Positions 1-9,561 of a stretch of 64,000 nt of DNA are shown piece by piece; position 1 is the first letter of the stretch, and each line of letters begins with the position of its first letter. The stretch comes from Runella defluvii (GTDB lineage Bacteria > Bacteroidota > Bacteroidia > Cytophagales > Spirosomataceae): NCBI RefSeq assembly GCF_014195535.1, contig NZ_JACIBY010000012.1, positions 62,001-126,000 on the forward strand. The letters are read 5' to 3'. A model generated the notes under the pieces. The model worked only from the letters and a program-made list of their open reading frames with translations. It ran no database searches and was not told the origin of the DNA. A program made the position numbers and the translations under genes.

Positions 1-2724
1 AACAAGGCAAAGTTTAAACTTGATGCCGAAGACAACAATACGTATTCTTATACCTTCAAAAACGTGCAACGTCCGATTGATTTTCAATTTGAGGCAGCGG
101 GTTATAAGTCAAAAGAGTATGAATTGACCGTGGCCGAACGCCCAAGTTTGCTTTCTTTTGATGTTACGTTAAATTATCCTGCGTATTTGGGAAAACCTGC
201 TGAACAGTTAAGCAACGTGGGGAATTTGACGATTCCTGAAGGGACAACCATTAGCTGGGATTTTAATACGGATGCCACCAAAGACATGTCATTGGCTTTT
301 GAAGGTGATCAAAAAGCCTATACGGCCGAGAGCAAACTGACGGGGGGCTACGAGTTTAAACGCACGGTGCGCCGCTCGGGAAATTACGAAATCAAACTCA
401 AAAACGATGATTCGCAAAACCGCGAGAAAATAAGCTATTTCCTCAATGTCATCAACGACAAGCACCCAACATTGACCCTTGAGAATTACCAAGATACGAC
501 CCTGTATAATTATTTTGTGTTGGGAGGAAATATAGCCGACGACTACGGGTTTTCTAACCTGCGGGTCTTTTATAATTTGCGCCGCAAAACCGATAAAACC
601 GACCCTAAAAAAGTGGCTTACAAAGGATTTAGTATTCCTTTTAATAAATCTACGACGAGCCAAACGTTCTATTTTCAGTGGTATGTTGATAGCCTTCGCC
701 TGACACCTGGCGACCGCATCGAATACTACGTTCAGGTGTGGGACAACGACGGCGTAAACGGGCCTAAATCCGCTAAGTCGCGCATGATTGATTTTGCCGT
801 TCCGTCGAAAGAAGAGGTGCGGGCTGAAGCCGAAAAATCGGCCGAAAAAACTGAGGCCCAAATCAACAAAACCCTTCAAAAAGCAAAGAGCTTACAAAAA
901 GAAATCGAAAAGCTCGACCAGCGTTTGAAGAGCGAAAAAGAGTTGGATTTTAAGGACAAAAAACAAATTGAAGACTTGTTGAAAAAACGCGATGAACTGC
1001 AAAACGATATGAAAAGTATGCAGGAACAAGCGCAAACTTCGCAAGAAAAGCAAGATAGATTTTCGGAGCAAAGTCCTGAGATGAAGCAAAAAATGGAACA
1101 GTTGCAAAAACTGATGAAGGAATTGCTCGACCCAGAAACGCAAAAATTGTACGAACAACTTGAAAAATTACTGGATCAACAACAGCGCGATGACAAAATG
1201 CAGGAGTTGATGAACAAGCTGAAAAACAAGGAGTTCAACGCGCAAAAGGAAATTGAAAAAGCCCTTGAGATGTTCAAACAAATGCAGGTGCAGCAAAAAG
1301 CCGAGCAAATTCAGAAGGATTTGAACGAAATGGCGGAAAAAGAAGAAAAACTTGCCGAAAAAGCCGAGCAGTTGGCCAAAGAACAAGAGCAGAAAGAGAA
1401 AGACCAAAAGGGCAAAGACCAACAAAATAAAGACGGTCAAAACAAAGAACAGGAGCAGAAACAAGAAGAGCTCAAAAAAGAACAGGAAGAGTTGAACAAG
1501 GAGTTTGATGAGACCAAAAAAGACATCGAAGAACTAGAAAAACTCAATGAAGAGCTAGACGATAAAAATGACATTGATATGGGGAAAGAAGACCAAAAGG
1601 ATGTCGATCAGGAACAAGACAACAGCTCGAAACAGTTGCAGCAAAAGCAAAACAAGAGCGCCTCTAAATCGCAGAAAAATGCGGCGAAGTCGATGAGAAA
1701 AATGGCGCAGAAAATGCAGGAGTCGATGGAAAGCGCTGAAATGGAAGCGATGGACGAAAACATTGACAACCTCCGCGATATTCTCGAAAACCTCATTCAT
1801 TTGTCGTTTGACCAAGAACGCGTAATGAAAGATTTTCGCGGCGTAGGGCTGCAAGACCCTCGTTTTGTGAAATTGGCACAAGACCAACTCAAGCTACAGG
1901 ACGACGCCAAGGTGATTGAAGATAGCCTCTACGCGTTGGCAAAACGGGTGATGCAAATTCAGACGTTTGTCACCCGCGAGCTGAACGACATGAAGTTTCA
2001 CATGACCGAAAGTACGCGTTTTATTCGCGAACGCCGTCTGAATATGGCCACCAGCAAGCAGCAATTTGCCATGACGTCGATGAATAATTTGTCGTTGATG
2101 TTGAGCCAAACCCTCCAACAAATGCAAGCTGCTATGATGGCTATGAGTATGCCAGGGAAAGGTAGCAAAAAAGGAAAAGGGAAGAATCCAGGGCAAAGCA
2201 TGGGTGATTTACAAAAGCAACTAAACCAGCGGATTCAGCAACTTCAGAAAAACCAACAAGGTGGCCAAGGTGGCATGGGAGGGCGCCAAATGTCGGAACA
2301 GTTGGCTAAAATGGCGGCTGAACAAGCCATGATTCGTCAGATGATGAAAGAACTGATGGATTCGCAGAAGGGGACAGAAGCTGGTAAAAAGCTGGGAAAT
2401 GAAGTCAAAGATTTGATGCAAAAAATGGATGAAACCGAAACCGATTTGGTGAATAAACGGGTGAATCCTAATTTGATAAAACGCCAAGAGGAGATTGTGA
2501 CGCGGTTGTTGGAGTCAGAAAAAGCGCTCCGTCAGCAAGAAGAAGACAACCAGCGGAAATCGGAAACGGCCAAGCCTCAACCCAAAACACCGCCTGCGGC
2601 TTTTGAACAATACGTCAAAGAAAAGCAACGCCAAACGGAGTTGTTGCGCACGGTGCCGCCAAGTTTTGCACCTTTCTACAAACGAGAAGCCGACAATTAC
2701 TTCCGAAAAACGGGAGGGAAGTAA
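1..2724 (+). CDS. Large coiled-coil protein, DUF4175-like, 5' end outside window
   Basis: The reading frame is open from base 1, so the start lies upstream and at least 907 residues are visible. The first ~270 residues are beta-rich with short Ig-like stretches. From there to about residue 560 the chain is an extreme Lys/Glu/Gln coiled coil. Met/Gln-rich helices and a Gly-rich patch follow, then a short globular tail. The layout fits the long DUF4175-type Bacteroidota proteins, which normally carry N-terminal membrane segments; those would be outside the window. A structural or envelope-scaffold role is plausible but not shown. The gene ends just before a strong palindromic terminator. The family call is from composition and layout only. 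Confidence 0.7.
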   Translation, partial: NKAKFKLDAEDNNTYSYTFKNVQRPIDFQFEAAGYKSKEYELTVAERPSLLSFDVTLNYPAYLGKPAEQLSNVGNLTIPEGTTISWDFNTDATKDMSLAFEGDQKAYTAESKLTGGYEFKRTVRRSGNYEIKLKNDDSQNREKISYFLNVINDKHPTLTLENYQDTTLYNYFVLGGNIADDYGFSNLRVFYNLRRKTDKTDPKKVAYKGFSIPFNKSTTSQTFYFQWYVDSLRLTPGDRIEYYVQVWDNDGVNGPKSAKSRMIDFAVPSKEEVRAEAEKSAEKTEAQINKTLQKAKSLQKEIEKLDQRLKSEKELDFKDKKQIEDLLKKRDELQNDMKSMQEQAQTSQEKQDRFSEQSPEMKQKMEQLQKLMKELLDPETQKLYEQLEKLLDQQQRDDKMQELMNKLKNKEFNAQKEIEKALEMFKQMQVQQKAEQIQKDLNEMAEKEEKLAEKAEQLAKEQEQKEKDQKGKDQQNKDGQNKEQEQKQEELKKEQEELNKEFDETKKDIEELEKLNEELDDKNDIDMGKEDQKDVDQEQDNSSKQLQQKQNKSASKSQKNAAKSMRKMAQKMQESMESAEMEAMDENIDNLRDILENLIHLSFDQERVMKDFRGVGLQDPRFVKLAQDQLKLQDDAKVIEDSLYALAKRVMQIQTFVTRELNDMKFHMTESTRFIRERRLNMATSKQQFAMTSMNNLSLMLSQTLQQMQAAMMAMSMPGKGSKKGKGKNPGQSMGDLQKQLNQRIQQLQKNQQGGQGGMGGRQMSEQLAKMAAEQAMIRQMMKELMDSQKGTEAGKKLGNEVKDLMQKMDETETDLVNKRVNPNLIKRQEEIVTRLLESEKALRQQEEDNQRKSETAKPQPKTPPAAFEQYVKEKQRQTELLRTVPPSFAPFYKREADNYFRKTGGK

Positions 2725-2738
2725 GGATAAAAGTACTG

Positions 2739-2780
2739 ATACATGAAAAAAGGCGGGTTAACCCGCCTTTTTTCATGTAT
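2739..2780. terminator. Bidirectional terminator (42-bp palindrome)
   Basis: A nearly perfect palindrome centred on TTAA has a GGCGGG/CCCGCC core flanked by six A and six T. It can act on both strands and lies between the converging coiled-coil gene and the small secreted-protein gene on the minus strand. Confidence 0.9.
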
Positions 2781-2819
2781 TCCAATTGCAAACACTTACA
2801 CTTATTTATTTCAATACGC

Positions 2820-3149
2820 CTATTTGTCAGCGCGAGTCGTATTCTTTACTTCTGTTTTTGTGGAAGAAGGCGCAATAACTGTTGATTTGGCTACTGCAAC
2901 GTTTTCTACGACAACGGCTGGAATCTCTACGTTTACATCCTGCGTTGGAAGCATTGAGATTAAGCGCAAATCATTCTTAGAGAACAATACAGTTGACGTA
3001 GGCTCTGTGAAGTTATCGTGTGTTGGCAAAGATGCCATCAATTGTTCGGCAATCTGTGTTTGGGTGCGGAGGCTTTTGCCATCTTGTGCCTCTGCAAAAT
3101 GTCCAAGTGTCGAAACACTTAAAACAAGGGCAATCATAATAGATTTCAT
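2820..3149 (-). CDS. Small secreted protein, unknown function
   Basis: A 109-residue protein starts MKSIMIALVLSVSTLG and has a Sec signal peptide with likely cleavage after AEA (about residue 21). The mature part is short, hydrophilic and rich in Thr, Val and Lys, with no catalytic motif that I recognise. It converges on the preceding coiled-coil gene across a shared terminator. The longer ORF on the opposite strand here lacks a signal peptide and is taken as its shadow. Confidence 0.6.
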   Translation of the reverse strand: MKSIMIALVLSVSTLGHFAEAQDGKSLRTQTQIAEQLMASLPTHDNFTEPTSTVLFSKNDLRLISMLPTQDVNVEIPAVVVENVAVAKSTVIAPSSTKTEVKNTTRADK

Positions 3150-3588
3150 AGTGGTACTCTGTTTAAAATTAACGATTTAGCAATCTGCTTTTGGCTGTTG
3201 TGGTGTATCAGAGATGTTGTTGTTCTGATGACAATGCAAATGTGCAGCCTTTTTTTGGGTTGAAGAATTGAAAATGGATAAGTGGATTATTTTAAGGGAT
3301 GAGCGGTTGGTGAAATTTTAAAAAACAGAATAATATTCTTAAAATATACCAATTATACGCAATTGAATATAAATAGTTAAATGAAAAATAAATAAAATAC
3401 AATTTAAAACAAAATAAAATTTTGTTTATTATATAGTATTATTCCGCGACGATTGAACTTTGGTAAGATGACAGGTAGGTGCTGTAGAAGAAAAATAGAT
3501 AAATCATTGTTTTTGTGATACTTATACTTATTTTCACCGTCGTAAGTGCAAATTCTCCTTTTCACCACCAATCCCCTCATTACGTACT
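3150..3588. other. AT-rich intergenic region with divergent promoters
   Basis: About 440 bases lie between divergent genes. The middle (roughly 3310-3440) is very AT-rich and includes an AAAACAAAAT/ATTTTGTTT inverted repeat near 3408-3425. No ORF here looks real. Promoters for the minus-strand secreted protein and the OmpA-like gene must lie here, but I could not fix a convincing -33/-7 pair. Confidence 0.5.
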
Positions 3589-4476
3589 ATGTCTTCAGGT
3601 GTCAAAACGCTTGCTTGGATTCTGCTTGTTGGCTGGATAGGTGGGGCTACCTACTGGCACGTTTGTAAAATCAAACTCCTGTGTGATGGTCCCTCAACTA
3701 TGACTACAGCTCCCACTTATGTGAATCCCCCGCTGTCTATTGTTGATGGCGCCCAGCTCAACCTAAGTTCGCCGCTGAATTTCGGTTTTAAGAAATCGGT
3801 AGCCGATCCCAACTACGCCAATGTGAAGAAAGAGCTAGATTCGTTGGCTGCTTACCTCAAAGCAAACCCAGGTCGGAAACTGACCGTCACGGGCTTGTAT
3901 GCGTCCATTGAGCAAAACAACACGACTTTTCCCGACTTGGGATTCGCCCGGGCTGATGCGCTCAAGAAGTACCTTGTTGATGCAGGTGTGCCAGCAGCGC
4001 AGCTCCAAACGGCAAGTAGGTTGATTGATTTGCAGTTTAGCATTGATGATTCTACGCATGGAATGGAATTTGGTTTTGATAGCCTTGCCCTTCCAAAATC
4101 AGAAGAAGCGCTGGCCGCCGCCGAAAAATATGAGGATGTTTTTAAACCAATGGATTTGTATTTCAAAACGGGAAGTTCTGATTACATCCATACACCCGAC
4201 AATGAGAAGTTTTTGGACGAAGCTAAAAAATACCTAGCTACGCACAAAGATAAAAAGCTGTCGTTGACGGGGCATACCGATAACGTGGGGGCTGACGATA
4301 AAAACTTGGCACTTTCGGGCAAACGTGCCGCGGGTGTGAAGTCAGCTTTTGTGAAATTTGGCATCGCTGCCGACCAACTATCGACCGAAGCCAAAGGAGA
4401 AACGCAACCCAAGGCATCCAATGATACTCCCGAAGGCCGCAAAGCCAATCGACGTGTAAGTATTGTGGTTCAATAA
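3589..4476 (+). CDS. OmpA-family peptidoglycan-binding protein with N-terminal anchor
   Basis: The protein has 295 residues with one hydrophobic N-terminal segment (about residues 7-24). The C-terminal ~105 residues form an OmpA-like domain with the GHTDNVG motif and a closing NRRVSIVV strand, the usual diaminopimelate-binding fold. Residues about 60-150 look like a second, degenerate copy: an FGFKKS strand, a helix, LTVTGLYAS, then FARADALKKYLVDAGV. It lacks the Asp and Arg of the active domain. The gene leads a run with two membrane-anchored HhH proteins and probably tethers something to the cell wall. Confidence 0.8.
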   Translation: MSSGVKTLAWILLVGWIGGATYWHVCKIKLLCDGPSTMTTAPTYVNPPLSIVDGAQLNLSSPLNFGFKKSVADPNYANVKKELDSLAAYLKANPGRKLTVTGLYASIEQNNTTFPDLGFARADALKKYLVDAGVPAAQLQTASRLIDLQFSIDDSTHGMEFGFDSLALPKSEEALAAAEKYEDVFKPMDLYFKTGSSDYIHTPDNEKFLDEAKKYLATHKDKKLSLTGHTDNVGADDKNLALSGKRAAGVKSAFVKFGIAADQLSTEAKGETQPKASNDTPEGRKANRRVSIVVQ

Positions 4477-4503
4477 ACATTTACTCATTCAAATTTGACT
4501 TCT

Positions 4504-5043
4504 ATGTACGGACATTTTAATCCTTTTGAACAAACAGGTGCGTGGTGGCAGCATATACTCATGGTTGTGATAGCGGCGGTGTTGGGGTACATTATTGGCT
4601 ATATCACCAAAAAAAGCGAAGCAGAAAGCCTAGAGGCAGAACTAGCTTCTTTGGATGCGTCAGTGGATGATTGCCAAAAAACGCAAGTGATTTCAGTAGC
4701 GCCTGCACCTGTCAAGGTCGAGACTGCAACGGTGGTACCTGTCGCAGCAGCAATTGCACCCGTGGTTGTTCCTGCGCCCGTTGTCGTTCCTGACGATTTA
4801 AAAATTGTGGAAGGCATTGGGCCAAAAATTGAGGAATTACTCAATAATGAGGGTATTCTGACTTTTGCCCAACTTGCAACGACCTCCCCAGAACGTATCA
4901 AAGAAATATTGGTGGCTGGAGGCTCGCGTTTTCAAATGCACGATCCAACTACTTGGCCTGAGCAATCGGCATTGGCCCGCGACGGCAAGTTTGAGGAATT
5001 GAAAACGTGGCAAGACGAACTCAACAAAGGCCGCAAGGGATAA
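4504..5043 (+). CDS. Membrane-anchored helix-hairpin-helix protein (copy 1)
   Basis: The ATG at 4504 is preferred to an upstream TTG. One transmembrane segment (about residues 17-36) is followed by a short coiled coil, an Ala/Pro/Val-rich linker, and a helix-hairpin-helix domain containing VEGIGPKIEELLNNEG. The tail carries a conserved PTTWPEQSALARDGK block. Such HhH domains resemble the DUF4332/L21-type folds that bind nucleic acid or protein. It sits 27 bases after the OmpA-like gene and 28 bases before its paralogue, so the three probably form one operon. Substrate and partner are unknown. Confidence 0.75.
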   Translation: MYGHFNPFEQTGAWWQHILMVVIAAVLGYIIGYITKKSEAESLEAELASLDASVDDCQKTQVISVAPAPVKVETATVVPVAAAIAPVVVPAPVVVPDDLKIVEGIGPKIEELLNNEGILTFAQLATTSPERIKEILVAGGSRFQMHDPTTWPEQSALARDGKFEELKTWQDELNKGRKG

Positions 5044-5071
5044 TGGTTTTACTTTCAAACAGACTTTTACC

Positions 5072-5617
5072 ATGATTATATTACAAGTAACTCCTTTAAG
5101 TCAAAATTTTTGGGTCGCAGGTTTAGAAGCAATTGCACTACTTGCGTTGGCTGCTTACATTGGTTGGTGGCTAGGACAGCGAACCTTTGCCGTCAAAATA
5201 GAAGGTTTACACGCTGATATTGACGCAAAACGCATCGCGTTAGACGATTGTAAAAAGTCAAAAGTGTTGGTCAAGGTAGCACAACCACCCGTTGAAGTTC
5301 CAGTAGCTCCTGCGCCACTGGCGGTGGCGGCCCTTGCTCCCGAACCCGTTGTGCCTGTCGTGCCCGATGATTTAAAAATTGTAGAAGGTATTGGGCCGAA
5401 AATCGAAGGGCTACTCAACAACGAGGGCATTGTTACCTTTGCCCAACTTGCTGCCACTGCCCCTGAGCGCATCAAAGAAATATTGGACGCCGCAGGGCCC
5501 CGCTTCCAAATGCACGACCCAACTACTTGGCCAAAACAATCGGCCATGGCGCGCGACGGCAAATGGGATGAGCTAAAGGCTTGGCAAGAAGAGCTGAATA
5601 AAGGTAGATTGGAATAA
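5072..5617 (+). CDS. Membrane-anchored helix-hairpin-helix protein (copy 2)
   Basis: This is a 181-residue paralogue of the preceding gene. The layout is the same: membrane segment (about 15-33), short coil, Pro/Ala linker, HhH domain with VEGIGPKIEGLLNNEG, and tail with DPTTWPKQSAMARDGK. The C-terminal halves are nearly identical while the membrane segments and linkers differ, as expected for a tandem duplication with a conserved functional end. The operon ends at a terminator about 40 bases downstream. Confidence 0.75.
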   Translation: MIILQVTPLSQNFWVAGLEAIALLALAAYIGWWLGQRTFAVKIEGLHADIDAKRIALDDCKKSKVLVKVAQPPVEVPVAPAPLAVAALAPEPVVPVVPDDLKIVEGIGPKIEGLLNNEGIVTFAQLAATAPERIKEILDAAGPRFQMHDPTTWPKQSAMARDGKWDELKAWQEELNKGRLE

Positions 5618-5658
5618 ATAATCCAAACGCTCCGCTCTAAAATTTTACACAATTAAAA

Positions 5659-5683
5659 GAAAGCCCCTTTTTGGGGCTTTTTT
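5659..5683 (+). terminator. Rho-independent terminator
   Basis: A stem AAAGCCCC/GGGGCTTT with a five-base T loop and a following T run lies about 40 bases after the second HhH gene. Confidence 0.85.
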
Positions 5684-5820
5684 ATTACCGTTTAATAAAT
5701 CGACATACCGCTAACTAAGTTTAACATCCAGTTTAGGCAGCATTCAAGCTAGTTTTGATGAGTACATCGCGTACTAATCAGGTAATTAGGTTTTTTTCAA
5801 TACTTTAAACTGTGATTGTT

Positions 5821-6270
5821 ATGAAAATCCTTCCTGTTGTCAGAGGTGGCATCGGCCTCTTTTTTCTGCTTTTTTCTTCTTCCAATTTTCTGAGTTGTGC
5901 TTGTTTGGATGCGACCGTAGGCGAACCTGCCGAAACGGTTTCTGGCCAAGTAGTGGTCAATGTAACGGGGCTTGAACAGCTTTCAACCAGTGGCGAAAAA
6001 AAATACGTTACGGTGAGCTATTCAGGGAATCTAGAAAACAGTGATTCAAAATTTGGCGAGACGGCTTTTAGCGTCAATCGCTCTTACGAAATCAAAGCGG
6101 GGAGTGTACATCCCAATCCTTCCATTACCCGAGTTGCCCTGAAATACGGGACGTGGACTGTGCGGGTTCAGGCCGACAGTTGGTCGAGCCAATGTAGCTG
6201 CAAAATGGACGATAAACACAGTCCAAGGTTCGTTTTTACCTATCCAAACTCCCAAGGAGTGTGCCAGTAG
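5821..6270 (+). CDS. Exported small protein, possible lipoprotein
   Basis: The ATG at 5821 (MKILPVVRGG) is chosen over an in-frame GTG three codons earlier. A hydrophobic segment ends in FLSCACLDA, a weak lipobox-like site, so it is either a lipoprotein or a cleaved secreted protein. The rest is beta-rich with several Cys (CSC and the C-terminal VCQ), suggesting disulphides. It begins a second operon after the terminator, followed by the amphipathic membrane protein and phospholipase-like genes. No family recognised. Confidence 0.6.
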   Translation: MKILPVVRGGIGLFFLLFSSSNFLSCACLDATVGEPAETVSGQVVVNVTGLEQLSTSGEKKYVTVSYSGNLENSDSKFGETAFSVNRSYEIKAGSVHPNPSITRVALKYGTWTVRVQADSWSSQCSCKMDDKHSPRFVFTYPNSQGVCQ

Positions 6271-6312
6271 CGTACGCATTAACCTTTTGTTTTACACCTA
6301 AACTTTCATGTT

Positions 6313-7653
6313 ATGAAGTCAACCCAATTCGATGTGTCGTATCGACAACTCAAGGTTATGCTTTGGGGAATGTCGTTTATTTTATGCCTATTTCCTCTAA
6401 AAATGGGCCGTGCCATGGCCGATGCCGATGTGGATGTAAAAATCCCGATTGAAGAACTTCAGCGTTTGATTCAGCAACTCGAAGACGTTACGCAAGGGCT
6501 AACGGGGCAGTTGGGGATTGAGCTACGGCGAACGGTAGATGAGCTGAATGATAAAATTACGCAGCAAATTAGCAACATCAAAGATGCCTCCATCGACGTC
6601 TTGAAGGCGGCCTCTGCCGAGATTCGCGCCATTATTCAAACCCTCACCCAAGAAGCTCGAAAACTGCTGGCGGAGGTCAATCAAATGGTACGCGATGCCG
6701 TCAAATGCCTTGACGAGGTCTTGGCAAAACGGATTGCACAAATCAAAGATACCATGATTGAGCTCATTGATAAAACCTCGGTCGTCATCCAACAAACGAT
6801 TGACAGAGTGCGCATTGGGGCCGTTGAAATTATTGACCAAGGTACAAATAGTGTGGTGGTTGTGCTTGACAAAACCCTCGAAAATGCCATACGTATCGGG
6901 TTATTGGTGGCTATTTTTATTTTACTTTTTTGGATGGTGCGTACCCTGTACAAACAAAACATCAATCGGATGCAAACCCACCAAAAAATAGTGATGGGGT
7001 TTGTAACAGTGGTAATGATCGGGATGGGCACGGTGCTGCTGTCAAGTTCGGCCATGGCCAAAATCGCAGGAAAAGAGATTAAAATCCCCAAATGGGAAAA
7101 GTACTGCGAAGATGGCGACGCTTATTATGCCCAATTCGTGACCCAAAAAAACAACGGAGCAAGCACTGCCGATTTGCATATTATTGGCATGAAAGCCCTC
7201 GAAGCCCTTGACATGTGCCGCGTAGCCACGGTCAGTGCCGAAGTAGCGCGAAGTAAGCAAATGGCTATCAACGAGATTTCGGTGATTCTTTATCCACCCG
7301 CACCCACGCCCGAAACGATTCCAACGTCAGACCCGCTGGTGGCAGATTGTAAACCAAGTAGCCCGTCGGGGCCAAAAAAGCCATTTTACCCAGGTTGGTA
7401 TTCTAAGTATGATTTTTTGAAAATAGCCACCTTGGCGAAAATGCAAGAGGAGAAAAAAATCAACGTGAAGGACATTTACGTGCGCGTTTCACCTCAATTG
7501 ATGACCGTTTCGCCAGCCCAAGTTGAAAAAACGTACAAGCAAAAAATTTCGACCTACACAAAAGTGTCTCCACAATCGCTTGAAGTGCAGCGGGTTACTC
7601 CACTGATGTTTAAATACAATGGTGCTTTGCAAAAAATAAACTCCCAACGTTAA
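6313..7653 (+). CDS. Amphipathic-helix protein with signal peptide and two membrane segments
   Basis: This 446-residue protein has an N-terminal signal-like segment (about 18-36). About 150 residues of long amphipathic helices follow, resembling apolipoprotein or methyl-accepting coiled regions (repeats such as IQQTIDRVRIGAVEIID). Two transmembrane segments lie near 195-212 and 225-243. The C-terminal half is hydrophilic and contains a Cys near CKPSSPSGPKK. It probably spans the inner membrane with both ends processed or periplasmic. It sits 12 bases before the phospholipase C-like gene. Function unknown. Confidence 0.6.
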   Translation: MKSTQFDVSYRQLKVMLWGMSFILCLFPLKMGRAMADADVDVKIPIEELQRLIQQLEDVTQGLTGQLGIELRRTVDELNDKITQQISNIKDASIDVLKAASAEIRAIIQTLTQEARKLLAEVNQMVRDAVKCLDEVLAKRIAQIKDTMIELIDKTSVVIQQTIDRVRIGAVEIIDQGTNSVVVVLDKTLENAIRIGLLVAIFILLFWMVRTLYKQNINRMQTHQKIVMGFVTVVMIGMGTVLLSSSAMAKIAGKEIKIPKWEKYCEDGDAYYAQFVTQKNNGASTADLHIIGMKALEALDMCRVATVSAEVARSKQMAINEISVILYPPAPTPETIPTSDPLVADCKPSSPSGPKKPFYPGWYSKYDFLKIATLAKMQEEKKINVKDIYVRVSPQLMTVSPAQVEKTYKQKISTYTKVSPQSLEVQRVTPLMFKYNGALQKINSQR

Positions 7654-7665
7654 CGCTCTAAAATT

Positions 7666-9549
7666 ATGCCAGGTCCAGCTGTCCATCACTTGGTTTCGGA
7701 TGAAGTGGCTAAACGCATAGACGCCCTTCATCTGACTCCCGACGCCGCAAAATTACTAGCTGATTTTGCCCCGTATTTACATTTTGGTGCCCAAGGCCCC
7801 GATCCTTTGTTTTTCAACACCAAAGATTTGAGTCCCGAACTACGCACACTCGTCAGGTTGTATTTTGACGCGGTGGATTTTATGGAAGAATTCAAAAAAG
7901 AAATTTTGAAAATCATTCCCCCTGAATTAATTGAGGCTGTAGAAACCCTCGAAGCGGTTTGGGATAACGTCGCGGCACGTTCCTCGACCATCACCGAAAT
8001 CCAACAACTTTTGGGCGAGTCGCAGGCATTGCTGGGGCTGTTACAATCGACTTTACAACAAGCGGCGATTAAGTATTTGACCGACACGGTCAATGTTTTT
8101 AATCAGCTTAAACACCCGATTCAGGACGTGGGACAACCCCATGATAGTTGGTGGTGGTTCGATACGCTGCATTATCGGCGCACGGGACAGTTTGCTCAAA
8201 CCCTGCTCAAAAATGCGACACCTGGCACAGCCGAACACGCTTACGCCATTGGTTATTTGACCCACTTTGCAGCGGATACGGTGGGGCATCCGTTTGTCAA
8301 TATCATGTCGGGAGGGCCGTACCGAACCCACGCCCAGCGCCACAAATTTGTGGAGAATCACCAAGATACCTACGCTTTTAAGGAAATGCGCTCGGGAGAA
8401 GAGTTTGTAGAAAGTAACCTTTGGAAAGACTACGTGATGGGGAGTGAAACAAAGCTGCCCGATGGGGTGAGAAACCTCATTTTGAAAAGTATCAAAGAAG
8501 TCTATTTCAAAAATAACGACTCGCAATATGGGGCTGAAATGACCGAGGAAGACCTCGATGATGTGTATCGAATGTGGCTAAAATGGTTTAAAAATACGAC
8601 GCAAAGTGGGGAGTTGCCTCCGCCAGTGCCTTATTCGTTTACGGCCGAAATTGCGGAAGTTTGGGAAACGTTTACCGACAACGTAGGTGACATTGGTGAC
8701 ATGGTGTCGGGTGCCGCTCCAGGTGATTTTAGCTTGGCGTCTATTCTAGAGTTTTTAGCGGCATTGGTACTTGGTGGAGCGTTGTTGGCGGCGGCATTGA
8801 TTGACTTTTTGGCGGGTGCTATCACTACTCTGGGCGCAGCCCCCATCCGATTTTTGATTTCTCTGGCCTACGAAAGCCTCTACCATGCCTTCATGAATTT
8901 CTATCAAGGAGTGGTGCTGAACGGCCTTGCTTTTCCTACCAAAGCACAGTTGGGGCATTATTTGTCAAAACATACGGTAGCGAGTTATTTACCCGACAAC
9001 ATGGGACAAACCGCCAATAGTTTGCTTGCAATGTATCCCACGCGATTTTTTGAGGTGGAAGGTTTGGAGCAAGATTGCCACTTGGTGTATCCTGTACCAG
9101 CGCTTGCCAAGCTCGAACCCGATGCCACGACGGGCGCGCCGAGTAGCTACTACAAGGCCACCAATTTGCATTATATTCAAGGACAAATCAAATTTGAAAA
9201 GGAGATTTATAAAGAACTGAAGGAGTTTAGGGACAAAATTGCACCCACTGATACCCCCTCCGACATTCAGATTCGGTTTGACCGCATGGAGCGAAAAGTG
9301 GTAGGAGACACGCTCGGGAATGCCATTGATTTTTCGGTTTTTCTGTACCGTGAGTTCCTAAGTGGTGAAAAGATTCCTGATTTTAATTTGGACGGAGATA
9401 GGGGAGTGGGGTATTTGTGCTGGCGCAAAGTTAAGGACGATACGGCGCTCAACGACCCTGCTGCGCCGACGGTGGCAGTGTTGCCCAGTGAAACGGTGAA
9501 GCACGTTCAGACCGACATCATCAGTCCAAATTCTTCTACTATTCTCTAA
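7666..9549 (+). CDS. Zinc-dependent phospholipase C-like protein
   Basis: The 627-residue protein opens with MPGPAVHHLVSDEV and has GAQGPDPLFF, then QPHDSWWWFDTLHYRRTG and YLTHFAADTVGHPFVN. These His/Asp motifs are characteristic of the zinc-dependent phospholipase C / S1-P1 nuclease fold (Zn_dep_PLPC). A helical C-terminal half with a hydrophobic Gly/Ala-rich patch around 360-400 extends beyond the catalytic domain. There is no signal peptide. It is the third gene of a compact operon and is followed 12 bases later by a beta-domain partner. The enzyme class is fairly secure; the substrate is unknown. Confidence 0.75.
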   Translation: MPGPAVHHLVSDEVAKRIDALHLTPDAAKLLADFAPYLHFGAQGPDPLFFNTKDLSPELRTLVRLYFDAVDFMEEFKKEILKIIPPELIEAVETLEAVWDNVAARSSTITEIQQLLGESQALLGLLQSTLQQAAIKYLTDTVNVFNQLKHPIQDVGQPHDSWWWFDTLHYRRTGQFAQTLLKNATPGTAEHAYAIGYLTHFAADTVGHPFVNIMSGGPYRTHAQRHKFVENHQDTYAFKEMRSGEEFVESNLWKDYVMGSETKLPDGVRNLILKSIKEVYFKNNDSQYGAEMTEEDLDDVYRMWLKWFKNTTQSGELPPPVPYSFTAEIAEVWETFTDNVGDIGDMVSGAAPGDFSLASILEFLAALVLGGALLAAALIDFLAGAITTLGAAPIRFLISLAYESLYHAFMNFYQGVVLNGLAFPTKAQLGHYLSKHTVASYLPDNMGQTANSLLAMYPTRFFEVEGLEQDCHLVYPVPALAKLEPDATTGAPSSYYKATNLHYIQGQIKFEKEIYKELKEFRDKIAPTDTPSDIQIRFDRMERKVVGDTLGNAIDFSVFLYREFLSGEKIPDFNLDGDRGVGYLCWRKVKDDTALNDPAAPTVAVLPSETVKHVQTDIISPNSSTIL

Positions 9550-9561
9550 ACCAAACTTCTT

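Noticed and set aside
289-2487. Long minus-strand ORFs rich in Phe and Leu opposite the coiled-coil gene
   Set aside because: They are the complement of Lys/Glu/Gln-rich codons, which automatically reads as hydrophobic residues; no start context or domain.
2743-3180. A 145-residue plus-strand ORF
   Set aside because: It covers the palindromic terminator and the minus-strand signal-peptide gene; composition fits a shadow.
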